The position numbers and the translations under genes were made by a program. The notes beneath the pieces are model-generated. The model was not told where the DNA came from and made no database searches. It saw only the letters and a list, made by a program, of their open reading frames with translations. Of a stretch of 64,000 nt of DNA, positions 1-12,100 are shown one piece after another. This DNA is from Isoetes taiwanensis (lineage: Eukaryota; Streptophyta; Lycopodiopsida; Isoetales; Isoetaceae). Where the stretch lies: the NCBI GenBank assembly GCA_021234155.1, contig JAJEKV010000031.1, positions 7,640,748 through 7,704,747 on the forward strand, written 5' to 3'. Each line of letters opens with the position of its first letter. Position 1 is the first letter of the stretch.

Positions 1-516
1 CTTCTTTATTTCCATGCATTGGCTATCTTTCTCGGCCGAGCACAGAAGCGGATGATATGGTCGGGAAGTCCGTTTGTTCCTTTTTGTCATCTGTGCCCTT
101 TTATCTTCGCCGTCTGCATGCAGCTATGTGACTCTATTGTTGGATTCTACCAGATCGGTAGTTTTTGATACCAGAGAATCCGCTGAGGGGACCATTTTCT
201 TGCCATCGATTCAACACAAACTTTTTATTGTCTCAGATAAGAAGGGCGTCTCCCTAGTCTGGTTACTTGGCCCTTTTCATCTGCATTATTTATTTTTCTT
301 GCTTAAGATTTTGTCTGGTCGATATTGTCCACACCACACCACACCAGATTGTTCGCAGCTCTGGCATGATAATTTCCGACATGATCACGGGGAACTTTCT
401 CCTATCCGTTCACAGTCAGCAAGTTCCTTCAGGTTGCTAAAGTTGTATGGTCTATTTAATACCATCGATTAATGCAATCTTGTTACTTAGGCATTAGTTC
501 ATGTATTTTTCTACAG
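1..516. other. Left edge, no gene supported
   Basis: A 132-codon open frame at 74-472 (+) shows no motif I recognise and looks like chance. Earlier exons of the TRAP-alpha gene that follows would be expected here or further left, but I could not find its conserved lumenal segments. The stretch ends in a pyrimidine-rich tract and the AG at 515-516 that opens the TRAP-alpha exon. Confidence 0.4.
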
Positions 517-1074
517 CGGTGGCCTCTCCTTAGTGGCAAGCATATACTATGAGATCGCTGATGACATCCACCGACAAGTTGTTTTACAATGGGACTGTGG
601 AAATCCGCAGGGAAGTGGACTTTTTAGCGGCGAGACACTGTTTCTAGTTACCCTTGGTTTAGGATTGCTTGGCCTCTTTGCCATGTGGGTTCGAGGACAA
701 CTTCAACATTGATCCAAGGTTATAGTTTGTTCATCTAATTTACGAATTATTATCTGCATTTATAAGAAGTTTGCAATACCAATGCATCTACTAGACATGC
801 CTTTCTTTATCATCATCTTTAACGATGCTAAATACGTCTCTTTTATTGCAAAAGATACGGAGGACCAAAACTGTTGAAACTGGAACAAAAAATTCGGATG
901 CAATCAACAACGAATGGCTCCAGGTTTATTCATATTTTTTAATCTGATATTAACTTCCTTTATTTTCTCGGAGCTTATTCATGATGCAACTCTTGGTTTT
1001 CATAGGGTACAATAGCTTTTACTCAAATGTCAAAGACTCCATCACAACAAATGAAGACCAAGAAGAAAAAATAG
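517..1074 (+). pseudogene. TRAP-alpha (translocon-associated protein) C-terminal exons, broken
   Basis: TRAP-alpha is a single-pass ER membrane protein beside the Sec61 channel. Three exons fit its C-terminal end: 517-718 (fragments YYEI, then FYNGTVEIR in a shifted frame, then GLFSGETLFLVTLG and the membrane helix ending MWVRGQLQH), 855-923 (RRTKTVETGTKNSD, NNEWLQ) and 1006-1074 (a GT-A-TQ segment ending in lysines and TAG). Donor GTTATA follows the first exon, GTTTAT the second, and AG precedes the third. The first exon carries a TGA at 710-712 where the family has Leu before Ser-Lys, and a compensated frameshift garbles about 18 residues before the helix. I infer a decayed or truncated copy. 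Because introns remain, it is not a processed retrocopy. The family call rests on memory of plant TRAP-alpha tails. Confidence 0.68.
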
Positions 1075-4000
1075 GTTTCATTATGGCCATTTCATATTCT
1101 GCTTTGATAGTGGGAAGGTTGTAACATTGAAAAAGATGAAATACACCCGGGCAATTTTCTACATGCTCATTTCGATCCTCTTCAGTGCTTTTTCCATGTA
1201 GGCCCTGGTCTGGGTATGTTTGGGCAGTGGTTTTTCATTCTTTGTAAAAGTATCTTGGCGCGAGCAGTTTGAGGTGTGTAAAATTTTGTGGATTCATCAT
1301 TTATTTGTTTTGTCTTTGGTTAGTGCATCTTGGTCTCTATTTGGTTTCGGCATGTTCCTTCCAAATGTAACAGATTATTAATATAATTATGGATATTCGT
1401 AGGTTAGTTATTATTCTATCTTGCCGTTAGGAAGAGACGAAATTGTGTTGTAAATGTAAATCTTGAAGTTGCGCCGCCAATCACAGAGTTAACCAATTAA
1501 GCTATTTTGCTAAAAGGAGGAGGTTGTCTAACCAGACAAGCTAGCAAGGTGAAGGGATGACCTAGCAGGCTGAAATCTAGTTGCCTTAATAGATAAGGAA
1601 GCAATCGGTTAGATTGTGTTTCATAGGGTGTCTTACATCATATTTAGAAGATGTTCCATCTTTCATGCCTTATAATTTGCAATGTGCTAAATACTAGATG
1701 CTATGGAAATCAGTCAAGATATTCTGCTAAGAGGTTGGTTGTCTCCTGTATAAGCAATAACACAATATGAATAGCTGAGTTAGGATTTACATCCAAATGA
1801 ACCAAAACTCTTTTTCTTGGATTGATGCATCTAAAGTTCTCTTTCCATTCAACGTGCTATAATTCAGAGTATTATAGAGCATCAATCTGTAGGCATGCAT
1901 GCCTACAAAGTACAGAGATTTGAGGTTGCGCAGACCATATGGCTCCAATGGAGTTGCTCTTAAATCTCTTTATTGATTAGCCTCTTTGCTCCCCTGCATT
2001 AGGATTCTTCTCCATATCTGTGATGTTGCTGTTGTCATAATTATACTGCCCAAATAGAATAACATGGTAAACAGCTCCATAGGCAAGACTAAAAATGAGC
2101 CTGCAAGTAAACCTTCAGTTATAGCAAATAAACGTCTCAGTTTACCAATCTATGCTCAAAGGCTAAGCATTGAAATAAATGAAACATCTGCGGATAGAAA
2201 ATTTGTTGCACAAGAAATATGTGAATTGTGATATATAGAGTTGAAGAACTTTACCTAGAACTAGGCCCAACAAATTATCTGTAAAGCCAATATGAGTTTC
2301 AAATGTGAATATCGTGCGTAGCATTCATTCGCCCAAAACCATAGTTCTGCCTATGTTTTAAGTCCATTTTACGGGTGCTTAGAATTTTTACGGCTATGGC
2401 GGTGCATCCGGAGAAGAGTTTTTTGCATGGCGTTCTTACCCTTTTGCCATTATCGAGCTTCTCGCCAAAGAAATCGTCGTTGGTGGACCTCGGCGGTTGG
2501 AGTCTTCCTTCCTTTTTCCATGTCAACTACACCACATGGACGGCATTGAGCTCTTATTTCGCTTCTGGTGATACATTAGGTGCTTCCGGCTTCAAATGCC
2601 GAGAAAGAAGGCGCCGGATCTACGCCATTTATGCATCCTAACGGTTTAGCGTCAAGAATGATGACCACATTGCCACTTATTGGGCTGTTTTCTCTTTTAA
2701 AATGACTCCATTTTTTATTTAGGGTTGGAATTTTTGCACGGTGTTGCCCGCCATTGTTACGGTATTTCGTTGTTCATTAGAATTGATTTATTCATTTTGG
2801 CTTTCTTTCTCATGTAAGACATTCATCCTAGTTTGGCGGTGTGAACAAAAGTAAAGCGACCCGACCAATTGTGTTACCAATCGCTTACGGTGTTTCGTTT
2901 TGTTAAGGTAATGCGCCAGATGCAAATTCTTCAAATGCCTTTGCATGTAAATCTTGACATTCCAAGACAAATGCGACTTGCGGGGGTTTATGTGCCTTTT
3001 ATTTGCATTCATGGGCAAGGTTACGTTGCACTATAGTTGAGCCCGTTGATATTGCATAATGTGTAGTTGATGAACATAGTTAGATTATAAAATTCATAAA
3101 TAAGAATTTTGCAGCCCCGTCATCATCACACTAGTGCGGCCAGATTGATGTTGAGGTTTGTTAAAGAGGTTGCATGAGCATATCTTGACTGAAGGTTAGC
3201 AGTCCAAATATTTGTTTGAACTATGAAGATGGGCAAAGATGGAGGTAGATGCATGCAAGCCAAGTTCTCTGCTAGGAATCTTTGTATTTTGCTTTGATGA
3301 ATGGTGAAAAGGTGGATAAATGTCATGCACATGCAGAGATTTGAATGGCAACTTCGTAGGCTGGTGGCAAATATAAACAAATGTGCAAGGACTGTGTTGT
3401 TTAAGATGGGGTTAGTATACTGTCGAGGTTTAAAGTAACAAGTGGGAAAAAGTGATAGAATGGGCTGAGGTGTTGCGAGAGTTTGTGCCCTCGGTCATGT
3501 TGAGCACTCCATTCGTACTTATGGTGATAGACATTTTCCCTGGAAGTAACAGATTATCAGTCCTGGTTATGGTAAATTTCAGGTCGCTTTTATATAAATG
3601 AGTGGTATCTGAGAGTAGGCCAACATAAATGTAAGCTTAAGATGAGTTTTGGAAATATTTATCAAGAGCCAGGACTCTTCGATTTTGTCCCATGCATCAT
3701 TATTACATTCTGATATATTTCATGAAGTAGGAATGGATGTTTGAAGCTCTTGGCATTGACAAATACTGATACAGATATCATCACAATTATTCTATATCCC
3801 AGTTCACGTTATCTACCAAATGATTAAATGCAGTTTTTTTAAATACCGGTGGCCGGCTACCAAATGATCATTTGAGGCCACTGAGGTTAGATGGAAGAAT
3901 GCGTTTGTTTTCTTCATGCTTCAAACATAACTGACATTCAGGCTCAGTTGTGGACCAATCCTTATAGCCATGAAGAATCTATTGCATGAAATTAGTGATA

Positions 4001-4870
4001 TTAAATGGGTGCCCCTTTGCATGCCCGATCAATTTTTTTGGATTTTGTTTTGAAGTACAATTCAGTCTTTTCTTTGTAGCTATTTAGGCAATTAAAGTTT
4101 CCTTATGATAATGATGAATCTACTTACGGAAAATGAAGCCAGGGATGTGCTTTGTTCATCACCATTAATCATAATTTCCTTCTTTCTATTTCTCTATATG
4201 TCATTAATTATGTTTGTGTTGTTGCCTAAGGAAGGTTCCACATGTCATTGCAGTATAAACTGGAGAGCAGTCCATTGCTACATGATCAACATTGTAAGCA
4301 TCTTATGACTATGTGATAAGTAAAAATGATTGAACATTCATTTCGTATGTGGCAAAAGATGGAGATAACTGTTAACTACGAATTGCAACCTTAGGTGCCA
4401 AATATAAGTCTTAATTTGTAAATGTTTGATGCTATTTTCAGACACCACCAATTATAACATTTGTACCGAGAATAGATGTCCCTGGATATGGCTTGATAGA
4501 GGTCAACAACTAGCCTACATGCATATGTTTTATGTCTATGCATACATTGTGTTATGAAGAAGGAAATGGGTGTACCCATAAATTTTACAAAAGTAAACTT
4601 GCTTGACACATTACTGAAAGTATGTTTGCAAAGAAAAGTTGCTTGACATGTGCTTATTATAGGTTCAGAAGTTCATTGGGAACATGGCCTTCAAGGGCCG
4701 GATTGTAATAGAGCAGAGCTATTGGTTCATTTAGAGGACAGTCGAGCAGTGAAGGTAAAACTACGTGCAGCTTTTATGTCGTTGACATATATCATATTCT
4801 AATTTGTGGGTCAATTTTAGGCTATATTGATCTTTTTTTAGTTTTAATCTATGTTGCATTATTTCTGTAG
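1075..4870. other. Non-coding stretch, nothing recognised
   Basis: AT-rich sequence with only short open frames of 60-90 codons on both strands, none with a recognisable motif. Part of 1,075-1,300 is probably 3' untranslated or flanking sequence of the TRAP-alpha copy. I saw no RNA gene and no convincing transposon end. Confidence 0.4.
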
Positions 4871-4883
4871 TATTTTGTGACGA

Positions 4884-5085
4884 TTGTGGGGGAGATTTGC
4901 ATTATTTAATTTTTCGAAGGATTATCACAATGTATTGGAGGTCAACAAGGCAGATTATGCATCATGCAACTCGGCAAGTCCGATTGCAAGCTTTCAACAT
5001 CGATATACAAAGATTAAGCTGAAAGCACATATTGTATCTGCGAAGTTGCTGCCATTGCAAACAGGGACAAAAGATTATGGCTCAG
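4884..5085 (+). pseudogene. Phytocyanin (plastocyanin-like) exon remnant
   Basis: The frame at 4884 reads FNFSKDYHNVLEV followed by NKADYASCNSASPIASF. This is the phytocyanin second-exon signature (H-x-VLEV with the first copper histidine, then the DY-x-C-N-x-SPI block). After LKA the frame shifts, and YCICEVAA continues the domain in another frame at about 5,025-5,070, matching the usual Y-F-I-C-x-V-x-GHC block. The GHC part reads AIAN, so the second copper histidine is lost. No first exon with signal peptide was found upstream, and the open frame runs on to 5,366 without homology. Known family role: extracellular or GPI-anchored blue-copper or copper-less cell-surface proteins. I infer a non-functional relic. 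Confidence 0.66.
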
Positions 5086-6697
5086 GTCATTTCTTTCTGA
5101 GGATTGAGCTTTGTGTATTTGCTCTAGGAAGCCTTGGACTCCGTTTGGAATGTTATGCTTGCTATTTATGCCAATTTTTGCTGAGCATTAAGTTTTGTAA
5201 TTGGTGTTTCGTTAGTCCATTCTTAAGATCGCATGGCAATTATCTATGTTGTTTCTATGATGTGGCTTTGGCTTTTCCTAACGTTGTTGTGGCTGGCTGT
5301 TCTATCGGCTTCCTGAGGGATGCAATCACTGCAAGGAAAGAGTATTTTCCACACGACACTGGTTAATTTCGACGCGTAGAAAAATGGCTTCCCTTGCACT
5401 CGCTTGCTTTTTCTGTTTATTTTCAGTATAAATTTGTTCATTGGGAAGGATTTGGGTTTATGCCAGAAGAAGAAAGATGACATAAAAATGCTTTAGCGGC
5501 ACTCTTAATCACTGAGCCAGGGCAGGTTTTTTATTGCATTTCGAAGGACAAAATTTTTAGCTTTATTTTGAGATGCAGAGGCTGGTCGAGGGTTGCTTGA
5601 AACATGCCAAAACTGGTACTACATCAATTGGCAGCTTTATCCTTAAGCTTTGCACTTGCTTTTCTGTTATGATAATTTTGCTTTTTACTTCCGAAACTTG
5701 GTCCATGAGGAGTTAGCTTAGTCAAACTAGCGGTTGGGTATCTTTGGAATTGCAGAACAGATAAAATTCTTCCTTGGCAAAATAGATGCTAGCTATTATT
5801 GTCACGATTTTTTCCATTCCGGGACCAGTGCACTCCAACAGATGCCAGGTAAATTTCTCTGTCTCCTATATGGGCTTTGAACTTATATATGGAGTTGTAA
5901 TTTATTTGCAGTAATGCACTATTCAATTCCAAGGGCGATTAATGCGGCATGTGCATGTAATGCGAACCTATATCGACCCGGTGAGAAACTACTAGTGAGA
6001 AACGACCGATGACCTTGTGCAATTATACTTGCCATATAGATTGGCAATAATAGTAGCCATTTAGCAATTGTATTTTATGCGTTCTGAGTTGACAATAATA
6101 GTAGCCATTATACTTGCCATACATATTGGCAGTAACAGATTGGCAATAACAAATTTCTAGCTTTTATCTTTATAAGGGGCCTAGTAAAGTAAGGGCCTTC
6201 TCTGATCATATAGCCATAGGGTAAGACTGCTTTGCTTTATAGACAGTGGTCCCGTTCATAGTAATCTATCTGTTGTTTTCTCATTTTTATGTTATTAAGC
6301 TATGATTTGTTAGTGTAGAAATCGGGTCATATGTAGCTCCTGTTTTAATAGCATTTGATATCTATATCAGACTCATTGTGCTATTCTGTGAATGCGGGCC
6401 ACAATAATTTTCTGTGTGCTTTTCTCCTTTGATTTTCTTGCCTAAAAATCTGCAGATTAGTGCCTTTCACAAAGTTGCACTGATTTTGTATATTATGTTG
6501 TGTTTCTAGCCTGTTGTGCACTAGCAAATTCTTTCTTTTCATCATGCTCATTGTCTTGATTTAGTCTCATCTAATCCTTGCTTTATGCAGACAACTGAGA
6601 GTCTTAAAGTATGTAAGAGGCCTTCCTTGACCTTAGACAACTCATGCTTCTTGAATGGCACCGTTCCAATGGATTGAGGCATGGAATACAATTAACT

Positions 6698-7100
6698 GCA
6701 GGGTATGCGCACAGCAAGGACAACTTGGTGTTGCATTAGTGTTAAAAAAAACATGCGGCAAAAAAACTTAAGCTCAAATGTAATCTCATATGGTAAATAT
6801 CTAATCGGTATGAGCAATGTGATGAAGATGTGCTTGCTTTGAAATGTGTCGTAGACATGCAAGAGGAATGCATAAGAGCCCGAACCCAAACATGGCATCT
6901 TGAGGGGTAGTAATTGCAGGATATGTATAAGGTTACATTTGGCAGTATCCATTCTGCATGCAATTTGGACACTTTTATTAATGACAAATAATTGTAGGGT
7001 ATGCACACAGCAAGAACTTAGCATTGCATTCTTTTATTAATGACAATCAACTATAGGATATGCAAACAAGGAGAACTTGGCATTGCAATTGCAATGGTTG
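6698..7100. repeat. Three copies of a short diverged repeat
   Basis: A block beginning near GGGTATGCACACAGCAAG and continuing into ACTTGGCATTGCATT occurs at about 6,700, 6,996 and 7,052. The copies share roughly 35-40 bases with substitutions, two of them preceded by TTATTAATGACAA. Origin unknown; it may be a decayed tandem or transposon subterminal repeat. Confidence 0.5.
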
Positions 7101-8674
7101 TATGAATGAGGGTTGGCATAACTTTGACAATATCATTTAAGATTATTTTGTTATGCCAACAAATGGTACAATTCCATTTTAATTTAAATTTAGCTTGATT
7201 TTTTAATGAAGATCACAAATGATCAGTTGCTAGAATGTATAAAATAAAAGCTCGTGTGTAAATGAAGAATTAATGTTGTTGATTTTGTCCAGTTGAAAGG
7301 CGCACCCAAGGTTGTTAGCAATGTAGAACTTCAAGTTAAAGGTTCTTGCCTTTTCACCAAGTTGTCAAATGATTCTACACGCTATACACTTGTTTGGGAA
7401 ACTTAGTAATTGAAGAAATTGGGCTTCCAATTGAGATAACAATCCTTGAATGAGTTAACATTCACAATTTGAGTAGGTTGCAAGTGTGTGCGGATGCATT
7501 TCTTTGTAGAATTCAACAATTGCTACTTGTTAAAAGGAAACAATGAATTCGACTTATTTGAGCCACACCAGAACACCGGAAATAGAGGACATCCTTGCGT
7601 CCGAATAACTACACTCTCGGTTTATACGGCTTTTATATTTCGTTTGCGATCACGGTAGCGACCACGAATAAAGCTTGAGAGAGAACCTAAGAAATTGAAA
7701 GGAAATCTAAGGGTAGTTTGAGAGAATGTAGGGGATGGGGCAATCAAGATGCTATTAAAAAGAGATTATATTACGGTGGCAAGGTTTATTTTTTGCATTA
7801 TTACATTGCAATCGTTTCTGAAACATCCTCATATGAATACGAATAGTTGTTGGAATTTTCATAATTAGCCTTGCCCACTAGGGTGAGCATGACTTCTCAA
7901 ATGCAAACTTTGACTTCTTGAATTCTAGCAAGTAATTAATGTAATGACAAAATCAACCACATTCCATGCTAAAATCTTCATGCACGCTTTTACTTTAAAT
8001 TCAAATTTAACTCAACTCTTTACCGAGAAGTTTTAATAAACAATAGTGAGCTAGTGTTACCAGTTCAACGTCATTATTTGCATCAAACTTTGTGTATACA
8101 CAGGTTCTGCTAAGCTTTTTTACATATGCTGAGCTAAACATATCTTATAATGTGATTAGAGAAGGCACCTTTGGACCATGATTGAGCTATGCCTTTGACC
8201 ATAGAGTCCAAGATTGGGTATCCAGTGATTTTTATGAACAAGAAGGCTTTATAATATATTCTTTTTTGGCTATGTTAGTCCTTTAGCTTTGTACCATTAT
8301 ATTGTTATTTTTAGGGTGAGAATATCAAAGCGGAGACTAGAGATGAAGGAGTCTAAAATTCTTTTTGATATCTTTATTGCTTGAACTTAAGGGGTAATCT
8401 GGTATGTGGTTGTGCCCCATTGCTAACCAACCTGTCAGTGAATGACTATGTCTGCTACATCTGTAAATAACTATCAAAGATAGCATAGAGATAGCATTGC
8501 CTGTGGTGTGCATGTTATGAGGTCATAGTGCAACTCAATTGAATTTTATTTGACTTCTTCTAACCTAATTCTTGACACTCGACTTTAGTTTAGACTTTGA
8601 TCTATTTAAGTTTGGATTTTGTTCCAGATGTTTATGGACCATAGTTCATAGACCCATTGATAGTACACAAACTT

Positions 8675-8693
8675 GTATATATATATATATATA
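8675..8693. repeat. (TA)n microsatellite
   Basis: Uninterrupted alternating T and A of about 19 bases. Confidence 0.9.
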
Positions 8694-9122
8694 CTTCCAT
8701 ATTGCAGACTCCCCCTCGAGAATTTTGGAATAGCAAAATCAAATTGTCGCCATCATATCACAAGATTTCAAAAACCACAAGCTCAACTTTAGAATATGAT
8801 GAGATTTGGACCAGACTCAAAACTTAAAAAAAATGAGTGAGATGCTTTGGCTCCATTCCCCTGTTATAGTTACATCATACATACACCTTAGGCCAGCATT
8901 AAGAAAAAACAGTTGACCTAAGGTTCCGTTAGAGAAATTGATAAATATATACAATCCACATCACCATGCTGAACCCCTAATTCCCTAACTCCCGTTGCAT
9001 TCTGAATCTCTATCTGAACAGACCAATGAGATTATTCTCAATCATGTGTGCCTAAGAAAGGACTGATCAAACCATATCAAGATATGCTGCATGGTCTTGG
9101 CAATACTAGTCATGCTCGTCCG

Positions 9123-12100
9123 TTAAGCTGAGCACTCCCAGAACTTTGAGGCATCTTCACTATAAACCGTATGATCTTGGACCTCCAAGTTGGCTATATG
9201 AAAATCTACAAACCTCGCTTGAATACATTTACATAGTATAAGTGCAGTGGGAATTAACCACCAATTGTTTTCCTCCCTGGAAATGAACAGTTAAAGCAAT
9301 CAACAGCAGTATCAGGTGTGAACATAATACACAGGAAATTTGCATAGTTGGAAGTCAAACGGTTGTCTCCAACGGGTCAAAGTATGGAGGTGCCTTCGAT
9401 GGATTGTATGGAGTGTGGAGGTGCCTCAGATAGATTGTATGATAGATTGTATGGTGGATTTATATTACTGGATGAGACTTTACCAGCTTCAAAGAATTTA
9501 AAGGCTATATAAAAAAGCTAATTTAAGGCTCCTGGATAAAAATCAGCATTGTACTAAAGGCTATTGTTACATAAGAAAAAAAGTTGCAAAGCAGAGGCAG
9601 TAAAAAATCTTCTTTTCGTTCCTTTTTAATTTTAGTGGTTGGAGAAGGAATACTCACGAACTGAAGCTCCAGCTCCTAAGGTACAGAAATGTTGTATATA
9701 GTTTTATTTTATAGTGGAGCAATCCATATGCTAGAGCTGCTAACTGTCAAGGAAAAAAAGTACAATAGCTTAGGGACCTTAATAGAGACTTCGAGAAAGA
9801 AGAGTGTCTAGTCTAACTGAAGATCACTAACCGAATTGGTCAGAGACGTAATATTCCACAAATTGTACACTCGAGCAAGACCTGCAGATTTGCGTGGACC
9901 ATGGCTAAAGAGAGCACTTATTCCTGCTGGAAATGGTAATAATGATGCAAGAGGAAGCACTAAAAGAACCACAAGAAAGCCAGCTAGAGATATAGAATAG
10001 AACTGCAACAAAGTTAGCAAGGTTAAGCTGAAATCCGCAAAAAGCAAAATTGAGATAACCAATCCCACCAAAGCCTGCAACAAAAATCATTTTGTTACTA
10101 ATCATATCTTTATGCATGTGACATACAAATCTTATAATCTCTTACTTGATGGCCTATGGGTTGTGTATTATGTAACAAAAATGAAAGCAGATAATAAACT
10201 TTTCTCCTGTGTTTAAGGGTTTGCAATCCAATGGTATCAATGCATCCATTGATCCGTCTACAAGAAGGTGGATGTGAGGAGCACTCTGACTCGTCATCCA
10301 GAGCTTGCTCTGCCCTGCAGAAATGGTTTCTCCAATCAGGACAATCATGCTGAGTGCAGAAATCAGAATAAGATGAAAATACCTGACTTCATCGGAACAT
10401 TTAGAACAAGTCATGTCTGGAATGAAAGGTCCCTGTGGAGCTCCTTCTTCCACATTTACAGCAAGCCCAATCTGATAGTAACCAGAAGCTGTAACTTGAA
10501 TGCGTATGAGATCAACTCGTAAACCATGATTTCTAAGCCAAGGATTTGCATGGGTCTCCAACCATCTGACTATTGGATTCAAACTCATCTTCAGAGATCC
10601 CCTGCAGACCAGGCGCAACTGTGCATTCAGACCAGCTACCAACCTGTACCACAATGTTGCTGGCAAAGCCTGTAAAATTCCAAATCATTGATGTTTAACG
10701 TTAAACTTCTAGCAATCATCAATGTCTGTCAACAGCTCCAAAACAAACCTGGCCAAGTAAACTTGTCAGAAGATTGTCACTGTGAAGGTGGTAAGTTGCC
10801 ATATAGCTACCATCTCCTCCAAAGACAATGGGCATAGGTAACCTCTGCAGTAACCGAGGAGGAAGGTCAGGTCGCTTTTCATCCCCGCCAAGGAAAACAT
10901 CTATATATCCCAACAGCAAGTCGGGTGTCGCAGCAACCTGCAAAAAAGGACGTCTTATATAAGACTGCAACAAGCATTGTTCATGGACTCTTCTTATCAA
11001 ACATTCTGGCCCTTTCAACAAACAAAAATACAATAATATTGCTACAAAATTCAAAAAATTACCTTGAGACCTTCATATAATGCGCGAGAACGGCACGATC
11101 GTAGACAAGAGTGATCATACTCTGATCGCACATATTCGCGAAGCCGTTGAACTTTCCTCCTACGCCGCCATTGCTGCCATGACCAGGCAACTGGATATGC
11201 TACTAGAGAAAGTATATTGTGAACAGAACCCTCCCACCATTGATATGAAGCAATACAATTAATCTCCTCCACAAACCGATTAAAAGCATCTTCATATCTA
11301 AAATTGGCATTAATAGACACAATTATCAAATAAACAGAGTCTAAAACACATAAGCTGAAAGCAGATTAAGACAATTTTGCTGTACAAACATAAATTCCCA
11401 TAAAGAACAATTAAGCTTTTAAATTCACCCACATGGAAAAGCTCAGACAATAACCTAACACATCAGACAGAATGATCCAAAGAATCCGCTTCATGTTTCA
11501 TGCTTTAAGTGAGACGTAAGTCCACGTAAACAAGGATCTCCAAAAGCTTAGACATACATTTTGTCATCTCTGGCAATGTGCGATTAAACACATGTACAGG
11601 ACATGACAGTATGAATTCATAAATTGCAACTTTCTCTGCACGCGACTAAATTCCTAACTTGTTATGACCTAACATGACAAAAAAAACAAGCATGGTATCC
11701 TAGTTTTGTGTACAAATTACGCTGCCCACTTATATGTTGAATGGAGTTCTACACCCCTAAAGAGAAAAAATAATTTGGAAGAGGAGCTACCCAATGATAT
11801 CCCTCACATAATTTTTCTTCAAGTGCTTATATGCCGTACTGGAAGGTTCATGTTCAATAAACTTGCCCAATGGCCCCCTAGTAAATGTTAATAAAATCTC
11901 TCTTCTTTCCTTGTTAAGTGGAGCATGATGCCTTAATGTCTGTAGTGGTCTTGTGCCTCAAAAATATGATATCCAGCACAGCGCCCATCTGTTGATGCAC
12001 AACTCTGAACAATGGTGTGGATTAGATGTTGACCTCTCACCACACCAACACATAAAATGATTATAATAATGCGGATTAGCTGCTGACACCCACCAGACCA

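Larger units (their letters stand above)
5090..9122. other. Non-coding stretch upstream of the 3' end of the glycine-rich gene
   Basis: No gene recognised on either strand. It contains a short interspersed repeat (6,698-7,100) and a TA microsatellite (8,675-8,693). The part just left of 9,123 is the 3' untranslated region and downstream flank of the minus-strand gene ending there. Confidence 0.4.

Noticed and set aside
74-472. 132-codon open frame at the left edge
   Set aside because: No motif, no continuity with the TRAP-alpha exons, and composition like translated non-coding DNA.
1480-1560. Possible tRNA-like stretch
   Set aside because: No cloverleaf with a T-loop GGTTCRAATCC box can be drawn.
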